Below are positions 10,401-17,216 of a stretch of 64,000 nt of DNA, one piece after another (the stretch's first letter is position 1; the number at the start of each line of letters is the position of its first letter). The position numbers and the translations under genes are program-made. The stretch spans positions 3,594,501 through 3,658,500 of the forward strand of contig NZ_LR734808.1 of NCBI RefSeq assembly GCF_902506655.1. Direction: 5' to 3'. The notes under the pieces are model-generated. The model ran no database searches, was not told where the DNA came from, and worked only from the letters and a program-made list of their open reading frames with translations. Origin of the DNA: Marinoscillum sp. 108 (GTDB lineage Bacteria > Bacteroidota > Bacteroidia > Cytophagales > Cyclobacteriaceae).

Positions 10401-12180
10401 GATTGCTACTACGGATGCAGGATGGAGCAACCCCAGTATTTTTGGATCCATTTACCTGACTGATTGCAATGGTGCTCCCGGTAATCAGTCACCTTTGGCC
10501 AATGCCGGTACAGATCAGACATTGGCGTCTGGAATCTCCACCGCCAACCTGAATGGCTCAGGCTCAGACCCGGATAATGATCCGATCACCTATAGCTGGA
10601 GTCAGGTCAGTGGCCCTTCGGCTACCATCAATAATGGCAGCAGTGCCAGTGCTTCTGTATCGGGTCTTGCCGATGGAAACAGCTACATTTTCCGATTGAC
10701 GGTGAGCGACGGTTCCTTGAGTGCTACAGATGATGTGGTGATCAACGTAAACACCGCATCCCCAACCCAAACCCCTTATGGCGGCACCCCATGGGCCATA
10801 CCGGGCACCATTGAAGCAGAGAACTTTGACAATGGAGGCGAAGGGATTGCCTACCACGATGCAGATGCCAACAACAATGGCGGACAGGGGCGTACAGGTG
10901 ATGGAGTAGACACCGAAAACTGTAGCGCGGGTGGCCTGAATGTTGGCTGGACGAGTGCTGGTGAATGGCTCGAATACACTGTGAATGTAGCCTCTGCCGG
11001 AACGTATGACTTCAACTTCCGGGTGGCTTCCATCAACTCTGGAGGTACATTCCATGTAGAGTTTGACGGGGTAAACAAAACAGGAACTGTAACCAGTGTG
11101 AACACTGGGGCCTGGCAAACATGGACCAGCGTGAATGTAATGGGAGTTTCCCTAAGTGCTGGTCAACAGATTATGCGGATCGCTTTGGATAACCCAAATC
11201 ACAACATCGACAAAGTGATTATCACCAGTGCTACGGGCAATGTGCCGGTGACAGGTGTGAGTGTATCACCATCTTCTGCGAGCATCACAGCAGGTAATAC
11301 CCAGCAACTGACAGCAACCGTCACACCTGCCAATGCTACGAACCAGAGTGTGAGTTGGAGCTCCGGAAACACTGGTGTGGCTACTGTCAATGGTTCTGGT
11401 CTGGTCACGGGGGTAGCTGCCGGAACAGCTACGATTACAGTGACTACTCAGGATGGTAATTACACTGCCACGAGCACCATTACCGTGACATCAGATGGAG
11501 GCGGAGGTAGTGGCTACCGGATCAAAAATGCATGGCAAAACACCTACCTGGCTGATGGTGGCGATCGGGTGACCTATGGAGCCACTCCATCTGGCAGCAG
11601 CTATGAGTGGGAGTTGGAAGATGTGGGTGGAGGCCATGTGGAAATCAAAAATGTAGCCACGGGTGAGTACATGCACATTGAAAACCTGACCGGCTATGTA
11701 CAGTGTACCACCCGAACATTTGGTTGGTATAGCAGCCGCTGGGTGATAGAGGATGCCGGAAATGGAGAGAGCAGAATCAGAAATGCCTGGCAGGGTGACA
11801 ACTACATTCACGTAGAAAATCTGCAGGGTCATGCTCAGCATGGAACGATTTATACTGCATGGGCCAGTGCCAAGTGGGTATTGGAGCCAGTGAGTGGAGC
11901 CAGGGTGTTATCTGAGTCTTTCATTGAGCAAAATGAGATAAAAACAGTACTGGATATCTACCCCAATCCGGTAACGGACAAACTCACCATTGGTTTTAGT
12001 GGGAGTATCGACACAGAGACCGTATGGGCCCTCTATGATTTGTCCGGTAGTTTGATCATGAAGCGAAAGATGACCGCTCCGAGAATGGAAATTCTTCGTG
12101 GTGAGCTCAAATCAGGAGTTTATATGCTCCAGATCAACTCCCAGGGAGAAAGACACACCAGAAAAGTGGTGATTAAATAG
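7465..12180 (+). CDS. Multimodular GH87 alpha-1,3-glucanase (mycodextranase family), type IX secreted
   Basis: This 1571-residue secreted protein starts with a signal peptide (about 1-35, ending LNAQ). Then come a CBM35-like region (38-213) and a right-handed beta-helix (216-607) opening with VTDYGAVPDDG. In the helix, Asp376 (NYADGINL) and the pair Asp399-Asp400 (RSNGDDAMAVWP) reproduce the three-Asp pattern of GH87, including the 23-residue spacing I recall for that family. GH87 enzymes hydrolyse alpha-1,3 bonds in mutan or nigeran. After the helix come BIG2 (609-690), Calx-beta (695-798), a CBM9/DOMON-like domain (802-1002), a PKD-like domain (1005-1096), CBM6 (1103-1257), a second BIG2 (1261-1342), a ricin-like beta-trefoil with three repeats (1351-1479) and a type IX sorting domain (1499-1571, YPNPVTDKL). 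Domain calls are by eye. The catalytic call is strong; substrate fine specificity is inferred. Confidence 0.88.
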   Translation: MKTNGKLSWILSNSVFRNGLTFLLILSLAFQLNAQSDGLPRGAYQMPYVRYESEDANRGGGAILYENPFFDELLTAAEASDQKYVGLPNNGAYVEWNINNTANGITLRFTMPDAADGEGESGSLDLYVNNAFVKTINLTSYWAWQYFPGSEPENHPGDRPRMRFDEVHFLLNTPVGPGDVLKIQKGAGDSFEYGVDFIEIENVGAPLSKPSGYFSVTDYGAVPDDGNDDFAAFNAALAAAGSAGTGVYIPAGRFELSDKWSVEENNIGILGAGMWYTELFFSTEAVFSGGILARASDIEIGHFYMNTINNQRFLNGQYVIYKGFMGTYGNNSSIHDVWVTHFECGAWIAGYDPPYPIDITYNLEFTRNRIRNNYADGINLCQGTSGTDVSHCNFRSNGDDAMAVWPNSDFGAPEAVNNIFRYNTVEHTYRAAGSAIFGGNGHQVHHCIIRDGHAGSGIRLTTDFPGYHFENTTQIRYFENTIEACGTSKDLWGFHRGAIEINATGGGIQNIFFENIDIINAQRHGVQIGGNGTDLQFDNISINGTGIDPYTYSYYTVALEGAAVMAFGGNGTAVFNNLSLENIELDPPTYKANENYNLIIQNLNVPLTGISLSESQIDMAVGEAEPLYVNYSPANATNKTVTWTTSNAAIATYDEIEGKVVGQGTGTATITVTSQEGNYTAQCTVTVNAAVNITASDDQADENGGTGSFTIAISEINQNITVNYSVGGSVSAGDYSANPALNGSVTLTPGNPSQVITITPTDDNEFEGDETLTVTLQSGSGYQLGGGTSASITIGDNENPPCTAPVIGYTSGGPTINQIIESVWSTAPAKGISNSTIGGIPGDYSGQWRALYDASNLYVLVEVGDATRTNDSGGNWWEDDVVEIFIDGNNSKGTSYDGINDFQLGFRWNDATVHAGGNSVQNTTGINFSMYASGSGYVLEAAIPWSTIGVTPSIGSVIGFDVAVDDDDNGGTRDAQVVSIATTDAGWSNPSIFGSIYLTDCNGAPGNQSPLANAGTDQTLASGISTANLNGSGSDPDNDPITYSWSQVSGPSATINNGSSASASVSGLADGNSYIFRLTVSDGSLSATDDVVINVNTASPTQTPYGGTPWAIPGTIEAENFDNGGEGIAYHDADANNNGGQGRTGDGVDTENCSAGGLNVGWTSAGEWLEYTVNVASAGTYDFNFRVASINSGGTFHVEFDGVNKTGTVTSVNTGAWQTWTSVNVMGVSLSAGQQIMRIALDNPNHNIDKVIITSATGNVPVTGVSVSPSSASITAGNTQQLTATVTPANATNQSVSWSSGNTGVATVNGSGLVTGVAAGTATITVTTQDGNYTATSTITVTSDGGGGSGYRIKNAWQNTYLADGGDRVTYGATPSGSSYEWELEDVGGGHVEIKNVATGEYMHIENLTGYVQCTTRTFGWYSSRWVIEDAGNGESRIRNAWQGDNYIHVENLQGHAQHGTIYTAWASAKWVLEPVSGARVLSESFIEQNEIKTVLDIYPNPVTDKLTIGFSGSIDTETVWALYDLSGSLIMKRKMTAPRMEILRGELKSGVYMLQINSQGERHTRKVVIK
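11857..12092 (+). repeat. Near-identical 236-bp C-terminal module, copy 1 (in GH87 gene)
   Basis: This segment aligns without gaps to 14672-14907 with about ten differences by eye, roughly 96% identity. It encodes the end of the beta-trefoil, the linker EQNEIKTVLD and the first two thirds of the type IX sorting domain. The genes diverge on both sides of it. This implies recent duplication or gene conversion. Confidence 0.9.
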
Positions 12181-12205
12181 CCCTGCCATGCGCAGATAAC
12201 CTATG

Positions 12206-12241
12206 AATGAGGAGAGGACCCGAATGGGGCTTCTCCTCATT
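12206..12241 (+). terminator. 16-bp hairpin between the GH87 and secreted GH71/99-like genes
   Basis: Arms 12206-12221 and 12226-12241 pair with a single interior mismatch (outer ten base pairs AATGAGGAGA perfect) around a GAAT loop, followed by a short T-rich run. It lies 26 bases after the GH87 stop and 58 bases before the next start. It could be a terminator, or a hairpin that tunes expression of the downstream gene. Confidence 0.6.
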
Positions 12242-12298
12242 ATTTTCTCATCAAAATGGATGAGACACACCAGCAACCAACCAAAAAAAAAATCTAAT

Positions 12299-14995
12299 AT
12301 GCAAACCAAAATTTTTACCTCCTTGTGGCTGCTCCTGTTTTTGAGTGTAGTCAGCTTTTCACAGCCGGTACAAGTCACAAAATCTTATGGAAAACCTGTT
12401 TTCATGCATTACATGCCATGGTTTGATACACCGCAGTATGGGGGTGGATGGGGCTATCACTGGACCATGGCCAATAAAAACCCGGATGTGATAGTGGATG
12501 GCTCCACGGGTAAAAGACAAATTGCTTCGCACTACTACCCGATGATCGGGCCATATGATTGTCAGGATCCTGATGTGATCGAATACCACTTACTTCTTAT
12601 GAAATATGCCGGGATCGACGGGGTTCTGGTAGATTGGTACGGTTCTCAGGGCACAAATGGGGATGTGGGTAGCCTCCTGACCAACTCTAATGCCCTTATT
12701 GATCAAACGGATGAAGCCGGAATGAAATTTGCCCTCATTTTGGAGGATCGCTTTTCGGGTTCCATCTCTCAGGCTCAGGGCAATATCGCCTATGCCAGAG
12801 ATAACTATTTCAATAGAAACAACTACTACCGACATGGTGCCGGCAATGACCCGTTAGTGGGGGTATTCGGACCCATAACATTTCAAAATCCAGGGGACTG
12901 GACGACCATCCTTTCTGCGGCTAACGAAGACGTAGAGTTTCTTCCCCTTTGGTATGAAGCCGGGGATGGAGGATCCAACTCAGATGGAGAATACGTCTGG
13001 ATCTACGAGGAAAATGATGACTATTACAGTCGAATGCAGACCTATTATCAAAACCGTGCCGGTTCTATGAAAACGGTGATGGGTGTGGCTTATCCTGGAT
13101 TCCACGATTTCTATGCTGAAGGTGGGGCCGGATCCAGCTATTTCCACATTCCTCACAATGGCACCGGGACTTTAAGCCAAACGTTGGGCTTGGTCAATCA
13201 ATATGGATCGAACATTGATATTCTTCAGTTGGCTACCTGGAACGATTTCGGAGAAGGGACGATTTTCGAACCCACTTTCGAGTTTGGGTTTAGTTTTCTG
13301 ACCACCCTCCAACAATTTTTGGGCGTATCATATGGCGAATACGAACTTCAGCAGATTTACAGATTATATAACCTGCGAAAGCAACATGCAGGAAACGGCA
13401 GTATTCAATCTCAACTGAATCAGGCGTATGACCATTTTGTGGCGCTACGGGTGAACGATGCAGTATCGGTATTGAATGCTGTGGACGGGGGTACCCCACC
13501 ACCACCTAGTTGTGATGTGGTGAATATTCCGGGAACCCTTCAGGCAGAGGGCTACTGCGGTATGTCAGGCATCCAGTTGGAAAATACGACTGATGCCGGT
13601 GGTGGTCAAAATGTGGGATGGATTGATGCTGGTGATTGGCTGACTTATCAGGTGAGCGTACCAACTTCTGGTAGTTATGTGGTGAATTATCGAGTGGCCA
13701 GTGGTAATGGTGGCGGTGGCATTCGACTGGAGCGGGCCGGTGGTGGTCAGACATTTGGCACCATAGGGGTTCCGTCTACAGGTGGATGGCAAAACTGGAC
13801 CACTATTTCTCACACGGTACAGCTCACTGCTGGCCAGCAGGAGATTGCCATTGTGGCGACCAGTGGTGGGTACAACATCAACTGGATTTCGCTGGCAGCG
13901 GACGGAGGCGGCGGAGGCCCTAACCCTGTTTGGGGTACTGTGCAGGCGGAAGCCTGGTCTGCCATGAATGGAGTGCTGACAGAAACCACCTCCGATACAG
14001 GAGGTGGAGAAAATGTAGGTTGGATCGATGCAGGAGATTGGATGGAGTATCTCGTGCAGGTACCCACCACAGGATCATATAACATTGAATATAGAGTGGC
14101 CAGTGCGCCTGGAGGAGGCAGTGTTTCGCTGGCTCAGAATGGCGCCAACCTGTCGACCACAAACATTCCCAACACTGGCAGCTGGCAAACCTGGACGACT
14201 GTGAGTACTACAGTGAGCCTTACCGCCGGGGTGCAGACCATTCGATTGACAGCAGCATCAGGTGGCTGGAACATCAACTGGTGGAGTGTCTCCAGTGTTG
14301 GAGGAGGAGGAGGAAATCCTACCGGCGCTGTTTATAAAATCAGGAATGTTTGGCAAAATACATTCCTCGCCGATGGAGGCGACAGGGTGACTTACAGCAC
14401 ATCGGCATCAGGGGCTGCATATGAGTGGGAGTTGGTAGATACAGGCGGCAACAAGGAGTTGAAAAATGTGGCAACCGGAGAATATATGCATGTGCAGAAC
14501 ATCACCGGATATGTACAATGCACAGCGATCACCCCAGGATGGGGCAGTGCGCAGTGGGTAATAGAGGATGCCGGAAATGGAGAGTCCAGAATCAAAAACG
14601 TATGGCAGAGCAATGACTATATCCATGTGGAGAATCTCCAGGGCCATGCCCAGTATGGAACCATTTACCCGGCATGGGCCAGTGCCAAGTGGGTGCTGGA
14701 GCCAGTGAGTGGAGCCAGGGTGTTGTCTGAGTTTTTCATTGAGCAAAATGAGATAAAAACAGTACTGGATATCTACCCCAATCCTGTAACGGACAAACTC
14801 ACCATTGATTTTAGTGGGAGTATTGATACAGAGACCGTATGGGCCCTCTATGATTTGTCCGGTAGTTTGATCATGAAGCGAAGGATGACTGCTCCGAGAA
14901 TGGAAATCGTTCGCGGCGACTTGAAGTCCGGGGTATATATGCTTAGGATCAGCACTGAAAATGGAGTGCTTTCCAGGAAAGTGATCATTCAATAA
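12299..14995 (+). CDS. Secreted GH71/99-like glycoside hydrolase with two CBM6 modules and type IX sorting domain
   Basis: This 898-residue protein starts at the ATG of MQTKIFTSLW, which gives a clean signal peptide ending in SFSQ; a longer upstream reading would run through the hairpin at 12206. The catalytic domain (about 32-398) is paralogous to 4227-5462, sharing HYMPWF, HYYPMIGPYD, GIDGVLVDWYG and TWNDFGEGT (Asp316, Glu319 at the presumed catalytic positions). Two CBM6-type modules follow (405-536 and 542-668), both with the QNVGWIDAGDW or ENVGWIDAGDW sugar-binding motif. Then come a ricin-like beta-trefoil (677-804) and a sorting domain (825-898, YPNPVTDKL). It should be secreted by the type IX system and act on polymer outside the cell, with the lipoprotein paralogue acting at the surface. 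The specificity is inferred from the GH87 neighbour. Confidence 0.87.
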   Translation: MQTKIFTSLWLLLFLSVVSFSQPVQVTKSYGKPVFMHYMPWFDTPQYGGGWGYHWTMANKNPDVIVDGSTGKRQIASHYYPMIGPYDCQDPDVIEYHLLLMKYAGIDGVLVDWYGSQGTNGDVGSLLTNSNALIDQTDEAGMKFALILEDRFSGSISQAQGNIAYARDNYFNRNNYYRHGAGNDPLVGVFGPITFQNPGDWTTILSAANEDVEFLPLWYEAGDGGSNSDGEYVWIYEENDDYYSRMQTYYQNRAGSMKTVMGVAYPGFHDFYAEGGAGSSYFHIPHNGTGTLSQTLGLVNQYGSNIDILQLATWNDFGEGTIFEPTFEFGFSFLTTLQQFLGVSYGEYELQQIYRLYNLRKQHAGNGSIQSQLNQAYDHFVALRVNDAVSVLNAVDGGTPPPPSCDVVNIPGTLQAEGYCGMSGIQLENTTDAGGGQNVGWIDAGDWLTYQVSVPTSGSYVVNYRVASGNGGGGIRLERAGGGQTFGTIGVPSTGGWQNWTTISHTVQLTAGQQEIAIVATSGGYNINWISLAADGGGGGPNPVWGTVQAEAWSAMNGVLTETTSDTGGGENVGWIDAGDWMEYLVQVPTTGSYNIEYRVASAPGGGSVSLAQNGANLSTTNIPNTGSWQTWTTVSTTVSLTAGVQTIRLTAASGGWNINWWSVSSVGGGGGNPTGAVYKIRNVWQNTFLADGGDRVTYSTSASGAAYEWELVDTGGNKELKNVATGEYMHVQNITGYVQCTAITPGWGSAQWVIEDAGNGESRIKNVWQSNDYIHVENLQGHAQYGTIYPAWASAKWVLEPVSGARVLSEFFIEQNEIKTVLDIYPNPVTDKLTIDFSGSIDTETVWALYDLSGSLIMKRRMTAPRMEIVRGDLKSGVYMLRISTENGVLSRKVIIQ
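14672..14907 (+). repeat. Near-identical 236-bp C-terminal module, copy 2 (in GH71/99-like gene)
   Basis: Partner of the copy at 11857-12092, offset by 2,815 bases, in the same direction and reading phase. It covers the beta-trefoil end, linker and most of the sorting domain. The last 28 residues of the two proteins differ. Confidence 0.9.
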
Positions 14996-15018
14996 CTGCT
15001 TGTTACATCTTTTGTGAG

Positions 15019-15043
15019 AGCCCCGGCAATTGATGTCGGGGCT
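15019..15043 (+). terminator. Rho-independent terminator at the end of the polysaccharide locus
   Basis: The 7-bp stem AGCCCCG/CGGGGCT (15019-15025 with 15037-15043) is followed at once by a run of T. It is 24 bases after the stop of the secreted GH71/99-like gene and marks the right border of the locus. Confidence 0.88.
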
Positions 15044-15260
15044 TTTTTATATCTATTCAACGCTCAGTCAATGGTTTACGTATTCCATTTCGGAGTAAGC
15101 GGATCAAAGGATGTAAGATTTCGGGTAATGTCGCAATCCACCCACAGGATTGTCGGATAAGCACATTCATAATCAAAACAGGCCTTGTTAGCTTTGAGAG
15201 AAGTTCGATGACCCTGGGGGCTAGGGTCTGAGAATTGTTTTTTTATTAAAAACGAAAACG

Positions 15261-15515
15261 GTGATTGAGATTTTCAAAACGGATGTGATGAGTACAGAAG
15301 ATGCCTATCTACTGGTTGGGCAGCTAAATCATCAATTGGGTTATATGGCCAATTTCGACCTTCAGGATTGCGATCACATATTGCGGGTGGTCAACTCCGC
15401 GGGTGAGGTTGAGCCTCAAATCGTAATTCGGATGCTGGAAAAACAGGGGTTTTGTGCGGAGGTGCTACCAGATGTGGTGGAACACCCTGTAGATAGACTG
15501 AAACAATTACCTTAA
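15261..15515 (+). CDS. Small HMA-like (metal-associated fold) protein
   Basis: This 84-residue protein starts with GTG (MIEIFKTDV), an N-terminus I recognise from a common Bacteroidota family with a ferredoxin-like, heavy-metal-associated-type fold. It contains NFDLQDCDHILRV and a closing beta-alpha-beta pattern (VIRMLEKQGFCAEVL). The CxxC metal-binding motif of true HMA domains is absent, so metal binding is unlikely. The alternative ATG at 15288 would remove the first beta-strand. A -7-like box TAGCTTTG sits at 15189-15196, but no matching -33 box is seen. A VOC-family gene follows after 11 bases, so the two may be co-transcribed. The function is unknown. Confidence 0.7.
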   Translation: MIEIFKTDVMSTEDAYLLVGQLNHQLGYMANFDLQDCDHILRVVNSAGEVEPQIVIRMLEKQGFCAEVLPDVVEHPVDRLKQLP

Positions 15516-15526
15516 ACATTCATGAT

Positions 15527-15910
15527 ATGGACTATTTAGAAGCGTTTAGTGGGTTTTCTGTTGGTGATTTGAACCTGGCCAGGAAGTTTTACAAGGAGAA
15601 TCTTGGCCTGGATGTACGAAACAATTCAATGGGGTTTCTGGAGCTCCACATTTCGGGAAACCGTCCGGTTATTGTCTATCCTAAGTCTGATCATCAGCCT
15701 GCATCCTTCACCATCTATAACTTTGTAGTGGCAGATATTGAGCAAACAGTGGGCGATTTGACCCGACAAGGTGTCACTTTTGAACAATATAAGGGCGCAA
15801 TAGCTACGGATACTCAGGGAATTAGCCGAAGTAAACATGGGCCGGCAATCGCCTGGTTTAAGGATCCTTCCGGAAATATCTTATCCATCATCCAAAGTCA
15901 TACTTCGTAG
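15527..15910 (+). CDS. VOC-family (glyoxalase/bleomycin-resistance fold) protein
   Basis: This 127-residue protein has one vicinal-oxygen-chelate domain. It starts with AFSGFSVGDLNLARKFYKE, has the central VADIEQTVGDLTRQGV, and ends with the characteristic KDPSGNILSIIQ. Such proteins bind a metal in a beta-alpha-beta-beta-beta scaffold and include glyoxalases, dioxygenases and antibiotic-binding proteins. The usual metal-ligand His near the N-terminus (strand 1) is Ser/Phe here, so I cannot assert catalytic activity. It is cytoplasmic, with no signal peptide, and sits 11 bases behind the small HMA-like gene. The family call is firm, the substrate unknown. Confidence 0.85.
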   Translation: MDYLEAFSGFSVGDLNLARKFYKENLGLDVRNNSMGFLELHISGNRPVIVYPKSDHQPASFTIYNFVVADIEQTVGDLTRQGVTFEQYKGAIATDTQGISRSKHGPAIAWFKDPSGNILSIIQSHTS

Positions 15911-15928
15911 TAATATTTCCTGAAAAAA

Positions 15929-15959
15929 TTGGATTGAGCCTCTCATTGGTTTACTTTTA
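15929..15959 (+). promoter_or_regulatory. Candidate Bacteroidota promoter for the FISUMP-domain gene
   Basis: TTG at 15929-15931 and TACTTTTA at 15952-15959 are separated by 20 bases. The second box has one mismatch to TAnnTTTG. The gene starts 40 bases further on. Confidence 0.45.
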
Positions 15960-15999
15960 TGATCCGCCTTTATGATCGACTCCATTATACCCCTAACTG

Positions 16000-16491
16000 A
16001 TGAAATGGATTGCGATTACCCTTCTGATGATGGCTTCTGGCCAATATGTGACTGCACAAAGTGGCCTTCGCGATCTTCGTGACAATGGGCAATATCAAAC
16101 AGTCGCCATTGATTCTAAAATCTGGATGGCCGAAAATCTCCGATTCAATAGTAACCATAGCCACTTTTACTACCTCAGCGGGAGAGAGGTGTATTATGAG
16201 GGCAATGCCATTGCCAGTGATAGCCTGTGCCCCAAAGGATGGCGGGTGCCTACCCTGGATGAATGGCAGGCGCTGGGAAATCAGGCAAACCGAATCCAAC
16301 CAAAACCTACTGGTTTTCTGGAAGCAGGTCGTTTTTCGGGCTTCGGAAAACAAGCGGTCTACTGGACCTCAACCCTCGATGATTCCTTAAACATGCCCCT
16401 TGCGGTAGAGTTGAACCCGGAGAATGGAGCGGTAAACATAAGACCTGCGTCCCTGTCCCTGCGAACGGCATGTAGGTGTGTGAAGGAATGA
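16000..16491 (+). CDS. Secreted FISUMP-domain protein
   Basis: This 163-residue protein has a signal peptide (about 1-19, ending VTAQ). The mature part carries the FISUMP signature (Fibrobacter succinogenes major paralogous domain): IWMAENLRF, then DSLCPKGWRVPTLDEWQAL, then YWTSTLDD and a C-terminal Arg-Thr-Ala-Cys-Arg-Cys segment. The domain is found in many secreted Bacteroidota and Fibrobacteres proteins and resembles C-type-lectin or formylglycine-like folds, but its role is not established. There is no sorting domain and no lipobox, so it is probably periplasmic. It stands alone between a VOC gene and a tRNA gene, with a terminator just downstream. Confidence 0.85.
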   Translation: MKWIAITLLMMASGQYVTAQSGLRDLRDNGQYQTVAIDSKIWMAENLRFNSNHSHFYYLSGREVYYEGNAIASDSLCPKGWRVPTLDEWQALGNQANRIQPKPTGFLEAGRFSGFGKQAVYWTSTLDDSLNMPLAVELNPENGAVNIRPASLSLRTACRCVKE

Positions 16492-16517
16492 TTTTATTTC
16501 GGTCCTATATTAAAAAA

Positions 16518-16541
16518 GCCCCCTAAACTCAATCAGGAGGC
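16518..16541. terminator. Bidirectional terminator between the FISUMP gene and tRNA-Arg
   Basis: GCCCCCT (16518-16524) pairs with AGGAGGC (16535-16541) with one mismatch. A-runs on the left and T-runs on the right make it usable for the plus-strand FISUMP gene and the minus-strand tRNA. Confidence 0.75.
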
Positions 16542-16548
16542 TTTTCTG

Positions 16549-16620
16549 TGGTCTCACCAGGAATCGAACCTGGATCTAAAGTTTAGGAAACTTCTATTCT
16601 ATCCGTTGAACTATGAGACC
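16549..16620 (-). tRNA. tRNA-Arg (anticodon CCT)
   Basis: Read on the minus strand, 72 bases fold into a full cloverleaf: acceptor GGTCTCA/TGAGACC, D arm GTTC/GAAT, anticodon arm GAAGT/ACTTT with loop TTCCTAA, and T arm CCAGG/CCTGG with loop TTCGATT. The anticodon CCT (bases 16585-16587) reads the AGG arginine codon. The 3' CCA is not encoded. A near-ideal promoter lies just upstream. Confidence 0.96.
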
Positions 16621-16636
16621 TTAAAATTTCGGGTAG

Positions 16637-16666
16637 CAAAAGTAGGAAATTATTGATCTAATTCAA
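16637..16666 (-). promoter_or_regulatory. Bacteroidota-type promoter of tRNA-Arg
   Basis: On the minus strand, TTG (16664-16666) and TACTTTTG (16637-16644) are spaced by exactly 19 bases, matching the Bacteroidota -33/-7 consensus. The predicted start lies about ten bases before the tRNA 5' end. Confidence 0.75.
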
Positions 16667-16779
16667 TTCATCTGTAGGGTATTTTAAAGCCTTTGGAGAG
16701 CCTTATGAGTGGTTTCGGATCCTGATTCTTATCAAACAATACCGCGTTTGTCTGGTTGAGGGGTAAAAAAGAAAGAAAA

Positions 16780-17145
16780 ATGGAAATAGCCGAAAACGAA
16801 ATGCTTTTCATCTATGACTCCAATGATCTTCAGGATAGAGAGGCACTCGCCTATGCTAAAAGTTTGAAACATTATCATGTGAAAGCGCTGGATGTGAGAA
16901 AGCATACCTTCACAGAGTGGCAGTTGGAGGAGATTCTGGAGCGACTGGAAATGGAGCCTGATGATTTGATCAACCAGCGATCTGCGGTTTATCTGGAGGA
17001 GTATGTGGGCGTGGAGTTGAGCAGGGAGGATGCACTGAAAGCCATCAGAAAACATACTGATTTGATCCGAACACCTGTGGCTATCTACCACGATACTGCC
17101 AGACTGATCGGTTCTTCCTATGAGTTTATCAAAAAAGAGATGTAA
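16780..17145 (+). CDS. ArsC/Spx-like thioredoxin-fold protein lacking the catalytic cysteine
   Basis: This 121-residue protein starts at MEIAENEMLFIYDSND; an in-frame TTG at 16756 is a less likely start. Its layout follows ArsC-family arsenate-reductase-like proteins: an N-terminal strand, EALAYAKSL helix, DVRKHTFTEWQLEEIL, and the C-terminal LIRTPVAIYHDTARLIGSS, which matches the conserved ArsC tail. The Cys that normally follows the first strand is absent, and there is no Cys anywhere in the protein, so redox catalysis is excluded. A regulatory or binding role like that of some Spx relatives is possible. No arsenic gene is nearby. Confidence 0.75.
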   Translation: MEIAENEMLFIYDSNDLQDREALAYAKSLKHYHVKALDVRKHTFTEWQLEEILERLEMEPDDLINQRSAVYLEEYVGVELSREDALKAIRKHTDLIRTPVAIYHDTARLIGSSYEFIKKEM

Positions 17146-17216
17146 TAAGACGTTTGCCGGCATTAATTAGGCGCACCCTGTGGTTGAAAATTAAAGATGT
17201 TTTGCATCTTTAGTGC

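Noticed and set aside
12203-12298. Start of the secreted GH71/99-like protein at 12203
   Set aside because: It would run through the 16-bp hairpin and bury the signal peptide; the ATG at 12299 gives a normal one.
15071-15160. A 29-codon frame in the gap after the polysaccharide-locus terminator
   Set aside because: It has no family resemblance, no promoter and no clear start signal.
17193-17211. Hairpin AAAGATG/CATCTTT before the transglutaminase-like gene as terminator
   Set aside because: The stem is AT-rich and no T run follows it.
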